Below, one piece after another: positions 1 to 6,682 of a stretch of 21,506 nt of DNA. The stretch spans positions 1-21,506 of IMG/VR virus record IMGVR_UViG_3300030333_004592; one strand, 5' to 3'. The notes under the pieces were generated by a model, which saw nothing but the letters and a program-made list of their open reading frames with translations, ran no database searches and was not told the origin of the DNA. The position numbers and the translations under genes were made by a program. The stretch is from a virus. How positions within the stretch are numbered: the stretch's first letter is position 1; every line of letters starts with the position of its first letter.

Positions 1-256
1 TATTTTGAATCCATACCTTTGGTACTAATTTCTTTAACGCTTTCCATGCGATGTCTTTTGCCATTCGATACGTTGGGGCGCAATAGAAAAATGTTTCACC
101 TGGCTTTGCTATCGCTCCACGAAGAAGTTCAATACAACTTAAATATGATTTCCCGAATCTTCGGCCTGCTACTAAAACCCTAAAGCGTTTTTCACTGTTA
201 AATACTTGACCCTGTGCCCATCTTAAATTTATTTCTGGGGCTGTTTTTACACTCAT
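1..256 (-). CDS. terL: Terminase large subunit, N-terminal part (runs off left edge)
   Basis: The packaging motor ATPase/nuclease that drives DNA into the prohead. Only the first 85 residues are in the window. Translation from the ATG at 256 shows an adenine-binding region around RWAQGQVF (residues 12-19), then a Walker A loop VAGRRFGKS (about 29-37), the usual terminase form GRRFGKS/T. Further on comes FYCAPTYRMAKDIAWK, the typical strand and helix after the P-loop. A GGAG Shine-Dalgarno at 261-264 lies 4 bases before the ATG, which supports this start. It is divergent from the small-terminase-like gene at 300, with only about 43 bases between. The Walker B and nuclease domain lie outside the window. 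Confidence 0.93.
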   Translation of the reverse strand, partial: MSVKTAPEINLRWAQGQVFNSEKRFRVLVAGRRFGKSYLSCIELLRGAIAKPGETFFYCAPTYRMAKDIAWKALKKLVPKVWIQN

Positions 257-275
257 AAGACTCCGTTTTAAAAGT

Positions 276-283
276 TTTTTATA
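276..283 (-). promoter_or_regulatory. Possible late-type promoter for terL
   Basis: The minus strand reads TATAAAAA here, 19 bases before the terL ATG. It matches the T4-like late promoter TATAAATA at 7 of 8 positions and would also serve as a -10 box. No clear -35 is seen. This is a weak call based on one short match. Confidence 0.3.
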
Positions 284-299
284 CCCGACCCCCCTCAAA

Positions 300-803
300 T
301 TGAGGATTGAAGGTTATTATCTTATTAATAGTTTATTGAATAAGTCCGTGACTGATTCATGTTTTGAAAATATTGGTGGTTTTAACGAGCCAATAGCTGA
401 TGTTTTACCTAAAAAGAAGGTTCTTGGTAATAAAGAAAGTAAGGCCAGTTACGTTGAAGCAAGACAACAAAGACTTTATACCAGACAATTAGATGGCTTA
501 CCTGTTAGACAGCTCGTTTTAGATCATGCAAAAAGAGAAGGGGTTTGTAAAGCAACGGCTTGGAAAGATTGGCATCAAGTAAAACTTTGGACACAAGAAG
601 ATTGGGAAAAAGATCGGGAAAATATGCTCTCTCGTTTACAAGCTGCTCGATTAAGACTTTTTGAAAAGGCTGTTCGTAAAGGTCAACTTCAAACTGCTGC
701 TCAAGTTTTGGATTCTATAGGAAAGGTTATTGGTGAAAGTATTGAACATGTCAGTATTCAGGCTCCTGAACTTTCTATCAAGGTTGAAGGTAAATTAGAC
801 TAA
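300..803 (+). CDS. HTH protein, probable terminase small subunit
   Basis: 167 codons if read from the TTG at 300; the next in-frame starts are TTG (residue 13) and GTG (residue 17). There is no ATG until residue 109, so the true start is uncertain. Residues about 69-97 (VRQLVLDHAKREG...KATAWKDW) look like a helix-turn-helix. They are followed by an amphipathic helix pair (about 105-145) of the kind that follows the HTH in phage small terminases. It lies next to terL but on the opposite strand, which is less common than the usual terS-terL order. Role by inference: recognition of the packaging site. It could instead be an early transcription regulator. Confidence 0.55.
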   Translation: MRIEGYYLINSLLNKSVTDSCFENIGGFNEPIADVLPKKKVLGNKESKASYVEARQQRLYTRQLDGLPVRQLVLDHAKREGVCKATAWKDWHQVKLWTQEDWEKDRENMLSRLQAARLRLFEKAVRKGQLQTAAQVLDSIGKVIGESIEHVSIQAPELSIKVEGKLD

Positions 804-811
804 CCTATTAT
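784..811 (+). promoter_or_regulatory. Candidate promoter, TTGAAG-16-TATTAT
   Basis: The -35 is TTGAAG at 784-789 and the -10 is TATTAT at 806-811, 16 bases apart, inside the 3' end of the preceding gene. The -10 begins the 13-mer TATTATCCTATTA (806-818), which recurs exactly in reverse at 8087-8099. It would start a transcript with a roughly 400-base leader into the gene at 1219. Confidence 0.5.
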
Positions 812-1218
812 CCTATTAACTTTAAAAGCAATATATATTTAGGTTCAGAGGGAACCGCAACGGCTACTCGTTAATTGCTACCCGTCCCCCTAATATCTAC
901 TAGGCAATAGTTGCTTAATAGGCTAATAGCTAATAGGTATTAGTTAACAGGACGACTCTAAGTAGTAGACGTTATCAGTAAAATATTAATCTAATAAAAT
1001 TACCCTAACTGTTTTTCGCTACTTGTTAGTATTAGAATAATATGGTAGATTGGACTAGGTGGAAGTCCTCTAAGAAGTAGACCAACTTAAGATATTTCTC
1101 TTTTGTTCTCTCGCTTCTCTTCCTTCTGTCTTCCCATAGTTCGGACAACTTGCTACTACCTCAGCCAGTCCAGACTATAAATAAAAACTATCCTCTAATT
1201 CTCTAATTAATTAATCCT
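804..1218 (+). other. Long non-coding leader with small hairpins and repeats
   Basis: No credible gene on either strand. Visible structure: hairpin GGTTC/GAACC at 842-856; several TAATAG/CTATTA words at 915-945; hairpin GGACT/AGTCC at 1052-1068; a 13-base TATTAGAATAATA at 1030-1042; an almost pure pyrimidine tract at about 1090-1137. A promoter at 784-811 and a terminator at 1514-1544 suggest it is the 5' part of one transcript with the gene at 1219. It may be a regulatory leader, an independent small RNA, or simply unconstrained sequence. Confidence 0.45.
956..1082 (+). repeat. Imperfect 15-base direct repeat, 112 bases apart
   Basis: CTCTAAGTAGTAGAC at 956-970 and CTCTAAGAAGTAGAC at 1068-1082 differ at one base and lie 112 bases apart. 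That is close to the unit length of the hairpin array at 6346-7211, though the sequences are not otherwise alike. Confidence 0.55.
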
Positions 1219-1485
1219 ATGGAGTACACCAGCCAGACCACCAAAAGATACAAGGTCACCAAAAGAGATTCTGTATCTGTCCAGATCTTCCAAACAAGAG
1301 AAGAGCCGAAGGTGCGAATCACTATCTCGTCAGAAGAGAAAGACACAACCTCAGCAATCTTAGGAGGAGAGAATCTTGTAATTGAGATGACAAAAGAAGA
1401 TTACATTTTATCTTTCCTAGAAGATAACGAACTAGCAAAAGATAAAAAGTTAAACAGTGAGTTAATAAACTTTCCGATCAAATGA
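1219..1485 (+). CDS. Small unknown phage protein
   Basis: 88 residues from ATG 1219. Lys/Glu-rich; the first half alternates polar and hydrophobic residues like a beta sheet (KVRITISSEEKD), the second half is likely helical. There is no signal peptide or membrane segment and no family is recognised. It stands alone between a 415-base leader and a clean rho-independent terminator, so it is probably its own transcription unit, expressed early. No good Shine-Dalgarno is visible. Confidence 0.6.
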   Translation: MEYTSQTTKRYKVTKRDSVSVQIFQTREEPKVRITISSEEKDTTSAILGGENLVIEMTKEDYILSFLEDNELAKDKKLNSELINFPIK

Positions 1486-1513
1486 ACAAAAGTCATCTAG
1501 TAAACAAGATCGT

Positions 1514-1544
1514 AAAGAGAGAGTTTAAACACTCTCTTTTTTTT
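1514..1544 (+). terminator. Rho-independent terminator
   Basis: 8-bp stem AAAGAGAG (1514-1521) / CTCTCTTT (1532-1539), 10-base loop that is itself the palindrome-bearing AGTTTAAACA, then a run of T to 1544. It ends the transcript of the gene at 1219. Confidence 0.85.
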
Positions 1545-1546
1545 GC

Positions 1547-1575
1547 TTGCTTTAGTATATGTGATATGATATTAT
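1547..1575 (+). promoter_or_regulatory. Promoter, TTGCTT-17-TATTAT
   Basis: TTGCTT (1547-1552), 17-base spacer, TATTAT (1570-1575); start expected near 1582, about 19 bases before the ATG at 1601. The -10 lies in the palindrome TATTA-TTC-TAATA (1570-1582), whose exact reverse complement occurs at 1030-1042. It directly follows a terminator, so it likely drives the small-gene run 1601-4170. Confidence 0.65.
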
Positions 1576-1600
1576 TCTAATAGATACACAAAGATTTCAA

Positions 1601-1942
1601 ATGACTCTATTTGCTCTCACTGGTCCAGGTTCTCTTTCATCTTCTGGCAGTTGGTCAGAAGCTGAAATAATAGAACTAGATAAAAAATTATTTGATAGTT
1701 TAAAACCTAATCAAATTATTTTTATTCATTATCAATCTTCATACAGTGGGGAGACAGTGCGCCAAGTAAAAGTTGGAAGGCGTACACATTCAAAAAAATA
1801 CAATCTAAACAAAATAAAACTTGAGCCTGTAACCGATCCAAAAGATATTAAGCAATGCCCATATTATCTATATGACAGACAAGGAAAGATAAGCGCAGCG
1901 CATGGAGACTTAAGCATCATTATTACAAGGGTTAGAAAATGA
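1601..1942 (+). CDS. Unknown phage protein, first gene of early operon
   Basis: 113 residues. The N-terminus is Ser/Gly-rich (LTGPGSLSSSGSWSEAE), then mixed alpha/beta with a basic stretch VGRRTHSKK (about 78-86). No family recognised, no membrane segment. The stop overlaps the next ATG (ATGA, 1939-1942), which indicates translational coupling with the gene at 1939. It is the first gene after the promoter at 1547-1575. Confidence 0.65.
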   Translation: MTLFALTGPGSLSSSGSWSEAEIIELDKKLFDSLKPNQIIFIHYQSSYSGETVRQVKVGRRTHSKKYNLNKIKLEPVTDPKDIKQCPYYLYDRQGKISAAHGDLSIIITRVRK

Positions 1943-2220
1943 ACGCACCAAACACAAAGCACACCTCAAATAAACATTATCTAACAGCGGCACAACTTAG
2001 AAAAGTTTGGGCCGCTAGAGATACAGCAAGTGAATTAACAAGTCAAATAGAAAACCTTCCTTGTTGGATTTTAGAAAAGGAAGAATGGGGTTTAATTCTT
2101 GATTCAATGGATAAAGTAAGAACCCTTTTAAATACTTCTAAAGAGGTTATTCATTTGCAGCAAAGTTCACCATATAAAACATTTAAAATTATAGACGCTC
2201 CACAACTACCAACTTTTTAA
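1939..2220 (+). CDS. Unknown phage protein, helical
   Basis: 93 residues, mostly helical (LTAAQLRKVWAARDTASEL...). It starts in an ATGA overlap with the previous gene and ends one base before the ATG at 2222. No domain recognised. The tight packing with both neighbours supports it as a real gene of the same operon. Confidence 0.65.
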   Translation: MNAPNTKHTSNKHYLTAAQLRKVWAARDTASELTSQIENLPCWILEKEEWGLILDSMDKVRTLLNTSKEVIHLQQSSPYKTFKIIDAPQLPTF

Positions 2221-2221
2221 A

Positions 2222-2413
2222 ATGAAATTCAAAATAGAGATTGATGTTGAAAATGCTGCTTTTGAAGATAACGGTGAAGGCCGCGAAGTCTCTCAAATCC
2301 TTTATAGAATCATCAATAAAATTGAACCTATTGATGAATTTGAAATAGGAGAAAAAGGATTTACTAGAGATATGAACGGAAATACTGTGGGATTTTGGGA
2401 AATTACAGAATGA
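2222..2413 (+). CDS. Small conserved phage protein (NAAFE...NGN type)
   Basis: 63 residues. The pattern IDVENAAFEDN at the start, a helix SQILYRIINKIE, and a C-terminal DMNGNTVGFWEI match a small protein common in phage early regions (NAAF..., a RIL-type helix, then D-NGN-VG). Its biochemical role is not known to me. The stop is embedded in an ATGA overlap with the next gene (2410). Confidence 0.7.
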   Translation: MKFKIEIDVENAAFEDNGEGREVSQILYRIINKIEPIDEFEIGEKGFTRDMNGNTVGFWEITE

Positions 2414-2742
2414 ATAAATATGAAGAGAATGAAGACGAAATTAAAGCTTTTATTGCTGAAGCTTCAGGAGATGATTTAAAAAAAGTTGAAATTGCAGAAG
2501 AATTAGAAAAAACTTTTAATATTAGCAATGCAACAGCTTATAGATGGCTAAGAAAAGCAGAATATGAGGAGCAAACTCCTGATGCTTTTAAAGTTAGAGA
2601 GTTAATAGACGAATTTAAATTAGACGCTATTGAATCATCGAAAAAAGCCTTGCAAAGTATTCATAATAAAGGCGATCCAATGGAAATATTACTGGCTACA
2701 GAAAAAGTAGCCTCTATCCTTCAAAAAATTAAAAAGCCATGA
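2410..2742 (+). CDS. HTH protein, second terminase-small-subunit-like candidate
   Basis: 110 residues from ATG 2410; this start overlaps the previous stop as ATGA and is preferred over the upstream TTG at 2395. Residues 25-50 (KVEIAEELEKTFNISNATAY, then RWLRKA) form a clear helix-turn-helix. A helical region at 66-107 follows, like the C-terminal part of the HTH protein at 300-803. The shared plan (HTH, then paired helices) suggests the two may be functional relatives. Either could be the small terminase; the other may regulate transcription. Confidence 0.6.
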   Translation: MNKYEENEDEIKAFIAEASGDDLKKVEIAEELEKTFNISNATAYRWLRKAEYEEQTPDAFKVRELIDEFKLDAIESSKKALQSIHNKGDPMEILLATEKVASILQKIKKP

Positions 2743-2753
2743 GAATTTCTCAT
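2739..2753. promoter_or_regulatory. 15-base palindrome across a stop/start junction
   Basis: ATGAGAA-T-TTCTCAT is a perfect 7-1-7 inverted repeat. It covers the stop of the gene ending at 2742 and the first bases of the ATG at 2752. It could be a short mRNA hairpin masking that start, or chance. Confidence 0.35.
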
Positions 2754-3057
2754 GCGAATCACATCTTATTCACTAATTAAAATGTCACTTCTTAAAAATC
2801 TACCAGTCGCATTTTCTGAACGGCTCGGCCTTGATTACGTTCCAACATTAGATCAATTTAAGATCTATAAAAATTGGCTATTCTTTAAAAATGAGGAGTA
2901 CCCTGATGAAATTGAAATCTATCAATTACCGATGCCAGTTTGTTTAGAGTGTTATGACGAGTGTTCTTTTGAAGAGTCACCCTTTAAACCTGAAAATGAC
3001 AATATCGTTAATAAGCTTATTTCTAAATTAAATCACTCTTTAAACGAGGCTTATTGA
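2752..3057 (+). CDS. Unknown phage protein
   Basis: 101 residues from ATG 2752, or 91 from the in-frame ATG at 2782. The later start avoids the palindrome at 2739-2753 and may be the real one. Acidic C-terminal half with a cysteine cluster CLECYDEC (about 64-71), which could bind metal, but there is no recognised zinc-finger spacing. Function unknown. Confidence 0.55.
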   Translation: MRITSYSLIKMSLLKNLPVAFSERLGLDYVPTLDQFKIYKNWLFFKNEEYPDEIEIYQLPMPVCLECYDECSFEESPFKPENDNIVNKLISKLNHSLNEAY

Positions 3058-3058
3058 T

Positions 3059-3196
3059 ATGGGTTTCACAATAGTAGAAAAAGGAAACTGGCAACTAGCT
3101 ATAAACCCTGTAGACACTCTCAAAAAAGCAGAGAGAGAACTTAAAAAACTTAAAAAAGCACACCCTAAAAAAACTTATTGGATAGGAAAACTATGA
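3059..3196 (+). CDS. 45-residue basic protein
   Basis: Reads MGFTIVEKGNWQLAINP, then a Lys-rich helix with repeated KKL (residues about 22-34), ending YWIGKL. It begins 1 base after the preceding stop (TTGATATG arrangement) and ends 10 bases before the next gene, exactly filling the gap, which is the main evidence that it is real. The strongly basic helix suggests nucleic-acid or protein binding; nothing more can be said. Confidence 0.5.
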   Translation: MGFTIVEKGNWQLAINPVDTLKKAERELKKLKKAHPKKTYWIGKL

Positions 3197-3206
3197 ACTT
3201 ACCAAC

Positions 3207-3575
3207 ATGAAAAACATCTCTTTCAAAAGTGTAGACACACTTCCCACACCTAAAAATATAGATGCTCCTATGATTTTTTTATTAGATTTTCATCCTATCT
3301 ATGGAGGAGATCCAAACGGGGCAATTAGATTTTTAAGTAAAGGTGGTAATCCTATTAATTATTCTTTTACACCTATGACTGATAGAAAAACGATTCAGTG
3401 GAAAAACTGGGTAACAAGTGACGGATATGAGGATTGTGAATTTGGATATGGAACTGTATCTGCTTTTTACGTTCCAACAAATACTACATACTCATGGAAA
3501 GTGAGTTTTGAGCATGATGGAGATCGAACTAAAGAATTTTGGGGCGGTAAATTTGAATTAATGGAGGCTAAATGA
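3207..3575 (+). CDS. Unknown phage protein
   Basis: 122 residues, rich in aromatic residues and Gly/Asp (FHPIYGGDPNG; EFWGGKFELM), predicted mostly beta. No signal peptide or membrane segment. The stop overlaps the ATG of the next gene (ATGATG at 3572). The aromatic, beta-rich character would fit a small carbohydrate- or protein-binding domain, but no family is recognised. Confidence 0.6.
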   Translation: MKNISFKSVDTLPTPKNIDAPMIFLLDFHPIYGGDPNGAIRFLSKGGNPINYSFTPMTDRKTIQWKNWVTSDGYEDCEFGYGTVSAFYVPTNTTYSWKVSFEHDGDRTKEFWGGKFELMEAK

Positions 3576-3970
3576 TGAAAACATTTACCGAACAAGAGTA
3601 TCAAGAGCATGGAGAAATTCTTTTTAATATTGGAAAATCTGATGCTTTTAAATCTGTATTAAAAACCGAAGTAGTTTGGTCCGTAAGAATGCCTCAAAAA
3701 GATTGGAATTTAGACACTATTATTATTGGAGATGGAACATTGAAAAATATTTGTTTGGTAAAAACTGTTTTATCAGATGCAAAAGATTCAAAAGGTAATT
3801 TTATAAAAGAATATATATTCACTGAAGCTAAAGACGGAACTGTAAAAGAAGTTTGGTTGGCTGCTGATAGAGCCTATAAAAAAGCAGTGAAACTCTATGA
3901 CGATTGGCATTATTTCTTAGAAATAGTAGAACTAAGGAATAATAATATTTGTACTTTCTATGGTTCTTAA
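3572..3970 (+). CDS. Unknown phage protein
   Basis: 132 residues from ATG 3572 (a second ATG follows at 3575). Alternating strands and Lys/Asp-rich turns, with VWSVRMPQKDWNLDTIII near the middle. It is coupled to the previous gene by overlap. No recognised family, no membrane segment. Confidence 0.6.
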   Translation: MMKTFTEQEYQEHGEILFNIGKSDAFKSVLKTEVVWSVRMPQKDWNLDTIIIGDGTLKNICLVKTVLSDAKDSKGNFIKEYIFTEAKDGTVKEVWLAADRAYKKAVKLYDDWHYFLEIVELRNNNICTFYGS

Positions 3971-3978
3971 TTTAGAAA

Positions 3979-4170
3979 ATGACTGAAAACGATCCAAACT
4001 ATCTAATGAAAAAAGCTGCCCTGGATGATGCTTTTATGCATCACCAGATCACCGATGAATTTTATCTTAGATCTTTGGCTCAACTTGAAGCACCGAAATT
4101 AGTTGACGATCCAGTAACTCATATAAATAAAATGAGAGAAAAAAGACTTATTAAATGGAACCTAAAGTAA
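3979..4170 (+). CDS. Small unknown phage protein, last gene of the run
   Basis: 63 residues, helical; DDAFMHHQITDEFYLRSLA resembles the short charged-helix repeats of many small phage proteins. Its end overlaps the end of the convergent exonuclease gene by 9 bases, so this marks the end of the plus-strand run. No terminator hairpin is seen at the junction. Confidence 0.55.
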   Translation: MTENDPNYLMKKAALDDAFMHHQITDEFYLRSLAQLEAPKLVDDPVTHINKMREKRLIKWNLK

Positions 4171-4971
4171 TTCTTCCTTAAATTGATTCAGTCTTTCTTC
4201 GAATAATAATCTTCCGCCAGCTAACTCTAAAAGACTCATAGAAATCTCTTGAGTCCAATTCTCTCCAGCTATAACAATCATTCCCATAGCAGGTTTTACT
4301 CCCGTTTGATGCTCTAATCCCCACGCATAACTTGATAGCTGTAAACGATAATCATCACACCATTCTTCAGGTTTTGGTTTTTTCGATCCACTTGTCTTGA
4401 AATCTAATATACATAAATTTCCACTCCTCTTGTAATCAATTAACGCATCCGATTGGCCAGCAAATCCTAATGGATGATGAATGGAAAATTCTGATGCATG
4501 AATGGCCGCTACATTCTCTTCTAACCAATGGGCCAAATTTGACGCATATTTTCTAGCTGTCCAATGGACCTTACTCGCTCTTTCCTTTGCCGTCTTGATG
4601 CACTTTGTTGTGATCGCCTTTGGTCCACGAGCCAAGCCATCTTCGTAAAACTTCCAGCAATTTCTAGCATTGCAGATATTCCGGTTGATCTTTGACCCAA
4701 CTTTAAGTACATACTCACAATGTTCGTGGCTAATTGTTCCCCTATTACAAGCGATCTCTAGTTCTTCAGAACTCCCTGGACGGGCTTTCCATTTCTCTAA
4801 AGACCTGCGCTTTGTTTCAGGAACAGTATTACTCAATATTGTAGTGACGCTGTAATACTCATTGCCTTCTGTATCTTTATATGTCCGATATGCTTTTGAA
4901 TCATCACGTTCCAATGCACTCTCTCGTAATGAAGCCAGTAGATCTTGGCGTTCCTCTACTACTGGTTTCAT
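4162..4971 (-). CDS. PD-(D/E)XK exonuclease, RecB/Cas4-like
   Basis: 269 residues. The RecB-type nuclease fold is visible in order: NRGTISHEH (about 77-84, helix motif with conserved His), E161 in ASEFSIHHPLGFAGQSDALI (about 159-178) with the catalytic Asp175, then CILDFKTSG (about 187-195) giving the D-x-K pair Asp190/Lys192, and DDYRLQLSSYAWGLE (206-220), the QxxxY motif. A phage enzyme of this type degrades or trims DNA ends during recombination and replication. No [4Fe-4S] cysteine cluster like that of Cas4 is evident. It is divergent from the RAMP-like gene at 5115, sharing a 143-base control region. Confidence 0.85.
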   Translation of the reverse strand: MKPVVEERQDLLASLRESALERDDSKAYRTYKDTEGNEYYSVTTILSNTVPETKRRSLEKWKARPGSSEELEIACNRGTISHEHCEYVLKVGSKINRNICNARNCWKFYEDGLARGPKAITTKCIKTAKERASKVHWTARKYASNLAHWLEENVAAIHASEFSIHHPLGFAGQSDALIDYKRSGNLCILDFKTSGSKKPKPEEWCDDYRLQLSSYAWGLEHQTGVKPAMGMIVIAGENWTQEISMSLLELAGGRLLFEERLNQFKEELL

Positions 4972-5000
4972 TAGTTATTATTTCCCATAATTAAGATACC

Positions 5001-5036
5001 ATGAATGGCGATTTCAGCCTATGAATGGCCGATTTC
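5001..5036. repeat. Direct repeats in divergent control region
   Basis: ATGAATGGCGATTTC at 5001-5015 and ATGAATGGCCGATTTC at 5021-5036, a 20-base period with one base inserted in the second copy; a third partial ATGAATG lies at 5066-5072. They abut the -35 box at 5037, so they are well placed to be binding sites for a regulator of one or both divergent genes. Confidence 0.6.
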
Positions 5037-5065
5037 TTGACACCTCTATTATATGATATTATTGT
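5037..5065 (+). promoter_or_regulatory. Promoter, TTGACA-17-TATTGT
   Basis: Perfect -35 TTGACA (5037-5042), 17 bases, TATTGT (5060-5065); TATTAT also occurs 3 bases earlier. It drives the RAMP-like gene and probably the whole unit to the terminator at 7216-7246, including the hairpin array. Confidence 0.7.
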
Positions 5066-5071
5066 ATGAAT

Positions 5072-5106
5072 GTCCGTTAAGGACTTTATCTCTACACCGT
5101 TAAGGT
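5072..5106 (+). promoter_or_regulatory. Two CCGTTAAGG leader hairpins overlapping the RBS
   Basis: GTCC-GTTAA-GGAC (5072-5084) and ACC-GTTAA-GGT (5096-5106) share the 9-mer CCGTTAAGG, 23 bases apart, with different outer pairs that remain complementary. The second copy includes the AAGG that serves as ribosome binding site for ATG 5115. A protein bound here as RNA could shut off translation; as DNA it could be an operator just downstream of the promoter. Confidence 0.5.
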
Positions 5107-5114
5107 AACTAATT

Positions 5115-5756
5115 ATGGCTTTAAAAGGCTTTCAAGTAACAGTAGAAGGTACTTCACCTCTTCTCTGTTCAAATGTTGCTAGTTCCGATCCACTAGGAGA
5201 AGGTTCTAAGCAAAAAGCTTTCTTTCACAGTAAAAGAAAGAAAAATGATGAAGATCATAGAGCTTTAAGAACTCTTGATTGGATCTTTTCTGGTTATTGG
5301 GGATCTCAAGGTGAAATCTCTGTTGATGAAACTGAAAATACCGTTGATTTTGAAGGATTTTCTAAACCAACTCTCCCAGGAGCTAACTTCCAACGCTGCT
5401 TAAGAAATGCTGCTACAAAATGGAAATTAGGTAAAGACGTTCTTCGTTCAGTTGTCGTCTCTAACGATCCAGAGATTGAATACGATGGGCCAAAAGATGC
5501 CGTTGAAATGTTTAATTCAAGAACTCCTAAATTTCAAATGGCTGCTTTCACCTCAAGAGGTGTATGGGTTAATCGTTTAATGTTTCCTCTTTGGAAAGCT
5601 ACTTATCGTTTAACTGTTGATGATGAAATCCTTAGTGTTTCTCAGCTTAAACAGATAATTACAATGGCTGGTAAAGCCGAAGGTTTAGGTACTTGGAGAC
5701 CTAGACATGGAAGATTTACTGCTGGTGAATTGATGGAGGTTGGTTTCGATGCCTGA
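5115..5756 (+). CDS. RAMP/Cas7-like conserved phage protein
   Basis: 213 residues. It starts with a strand GFQVTVEGTSPLLCSN (about 5-20), as in a family of phage proteins beginning V-x-G-x-SPLL. In the middle is a helix GANFQRCLRNAATKW (89-103). The C-terminal glycine-rich loop GLGTWRPRHGRFTAGE (191-206) resembles the G-rich loop of RAMP (repeat-associated) RNA-binding folds such as Cas7. That fold assignment is my inference from pattern alone. It has its own strong promoter and paired leader hairpins, it is divergent from a RecB-like nuclease, and its operon runs into the hairpin array, so nucleic-acid binding is plausible. No catalytic site is evident. The stop overlaps the next start by 8 bases. 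Confidence 0.6.
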   Translation: MALKGFQVTVEGTSPLLCSNVASSDPLGEGSKQKAFFHSKRKKNDEDHRALRTLDWIFSGYWGSQGEISVDETENTVDFEGFSKPTLPGANFQRCLRNAATKWKLGKDVLRSVVVSNDPEIEYDGPKDAVEMFNSRTPKFQMAAFTSRGVWVNRLMFPLWKATYRLTVDDEILSVSQLKQIITMAGKAEGLGTWRPRHGRFTAGELMEVGFDA

Positions 5757-6252
5757 TCCAAATATTCATCCACTTGATATAAAAAACCTTGAAAAAGGTT
5801 CTTCTATCTCTAAAGAACAGATTCTTGAGTTCTGGAAATATCATTTTCCAGATAAAGAATGGAATGAATTTTCTTTGATGGAAATTAAGGAAAAAATTCA
5901 AAAAATAAGATCTGAATTAAACGCTCCAATTGTTATCAAACAGGTAAAAGTTGGTGGGGATTTCAGTTTCAAAATTCTTTTAGATGAAGAAGCTCCTGAC
6001 TATTTGGCAAGTCAAGCAACTGCTGGTATTAGAAAGCAGCGTAGAAATGCAAGACGATTGTTGACTGACATTGATGTTAACAATCTTGATGAAGCACAAA
6101 AACGTAGCTTGGAAACTAAACAGGTTCATCATGCGTTTATTGCTTCTGCTGCTGATGGAGCGAGAAAACACTCTCTTCAAATGCAAAGGAAAGGTCAGTC
6201 GTTACCTAAGTCTTTGATAAATAAATCAAAGCTTATTCCTCCTGACGCTTAA
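5749..6252 (+). CDS. Unknown basic phage protein, coupled to RAMP-like gene
   Basis: 167 residues from ATG 5749. This start has a GGAGG at 5735-5739 with 9-base spacing, one of the best ribosome sites in the window, and is preferred over the TTG at 5740. The N-terminal third is acidic/aromatic (EFWKYHFPDKEW). The C-terminal half is basic and helical (GIRKQRRNARRLL, then QMQRKGQSLPKSLINKSK), suggesting nucleic-acid binding. No family recognised. It overlaps the upstream gene by 8 bases and is directly followed by the hairpin array with no terminator between. Confidence 0.65.
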   Translation: MPDPNIHPLDIKNLEKGSSISKEQILEFWKYHFPDKEWNEFSLMEIKEKIQKIRSELNAPIVIKQVKVGGDFSFKILLDEEAPDYLASQATAGIRKQRRNARRLLTDIDVNNLDEAQKRSLETKQVHHAFIASAADGARKHSLQMQRKGQSLPKSLINKSKLIPPDA

Positions 6253-6345
6253 CAACGCTACTCGTTTCCGCTCGATTCCATTCCCTTCGATTCGCATCTC
6301 CTCTCGACTATTCATCTCCACTCGACTCGCCTCATCGCTCCGCTA
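6253..6345 (+). other. Pyrimidine-rich lead-in to the hairpin array
   Basis: 93 bases rich in C and T on the plus strand, with recurring words CGATTC and CGACTC. The same words recur in the linkers between hairpins (for example 6528-6535, 6618-6625, 6750-6757). GACTCGCCTCA occurs at 6323-6333 and again at 6549-6559. No gene seen. Confidence 0.5.
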
Positions 6346-6353
6346 TCGCTTCT

Positions 6354-6374
6354 CAATTCTACGATTAAGAATTG
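6354..6374 (+). repeat. Array hairpin 1 (CAATTC stem)
   Basis: CAATTC (6354-6359), loop TACGATTAA, GAATTG (6369-6374). The first and last loop bases can also pair. The second-hairpin arm is degenerate here (TTAATA facing TCTTAG at 6391-6396); TCGCT (6346-6350) pairs with AGCGA (6395-6399). Confidence 0.8.
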
Positions 6375-6465
6375 TACTTTTAATAATTTGTCTTAGCGAC
6401 TCTATTCACAACGCCTCATTTTGATGCTTCTCTGCTCCTAGCAACGCTCCTCCTCGCAATCGCTC

Positions 6466-6486
6466 ACGATCCACGAACAAGATCGT
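6466..6486 (+). repeat. Array hairpin 2 (ACGATC stem)
   Basis: ACGATC (6466-6471), variant loop CACGAACAA, GATCGT (6481-6486). It is followed by a perfect second hairpin CTAAGA (6492-6497), loop TTTTG, TCTTAG (6503-6508). Confidence 0.8.
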
Positions 6487-6567
6487 AACTCCTAAGATTT
6501 TGTCTTAGCTATGTTTTGCTCCGCTATTCGACTCTTTGCAAGTCCAACCGACTCGCCTCACTCGCTA

Positions 6568-6588
6568 CCGTTCCACGATTAAGAACGG
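6568..6588 (+). repeat. Array hairpin 3 (CCGTTC stem)
   Basis: CCGTTC (6568-6573), loop CACGATTAA, GAACGG (6583-6588). It is followed by a perfect second hairpin CTAAGA (6594-6599), loop ATTTG, TCTTAG (6605-6610). Confidence 0.8.
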
Positions 6589-6682
6589 ACCTTCTAAGAA
6601 TTTGTCTTAGCGGCTCTTTTCGACTCGGTGCTTTCCATCGTCTTCTCCGCTCGCTTCCCCTCAATTCACATCAATCGCTTCT

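Noticed and set aside
1219-4170. Anti-CRISPR or toxin-antitoxin functions for the small early genes
   Set aside because: Their size and location would fit, but no residue pattern or partner pairing supports a specific function.
4521-4855. Alternative frames inside the exonuclease gene
   Set aside because: They overlap fully with a gene that carries all motifs of its family.
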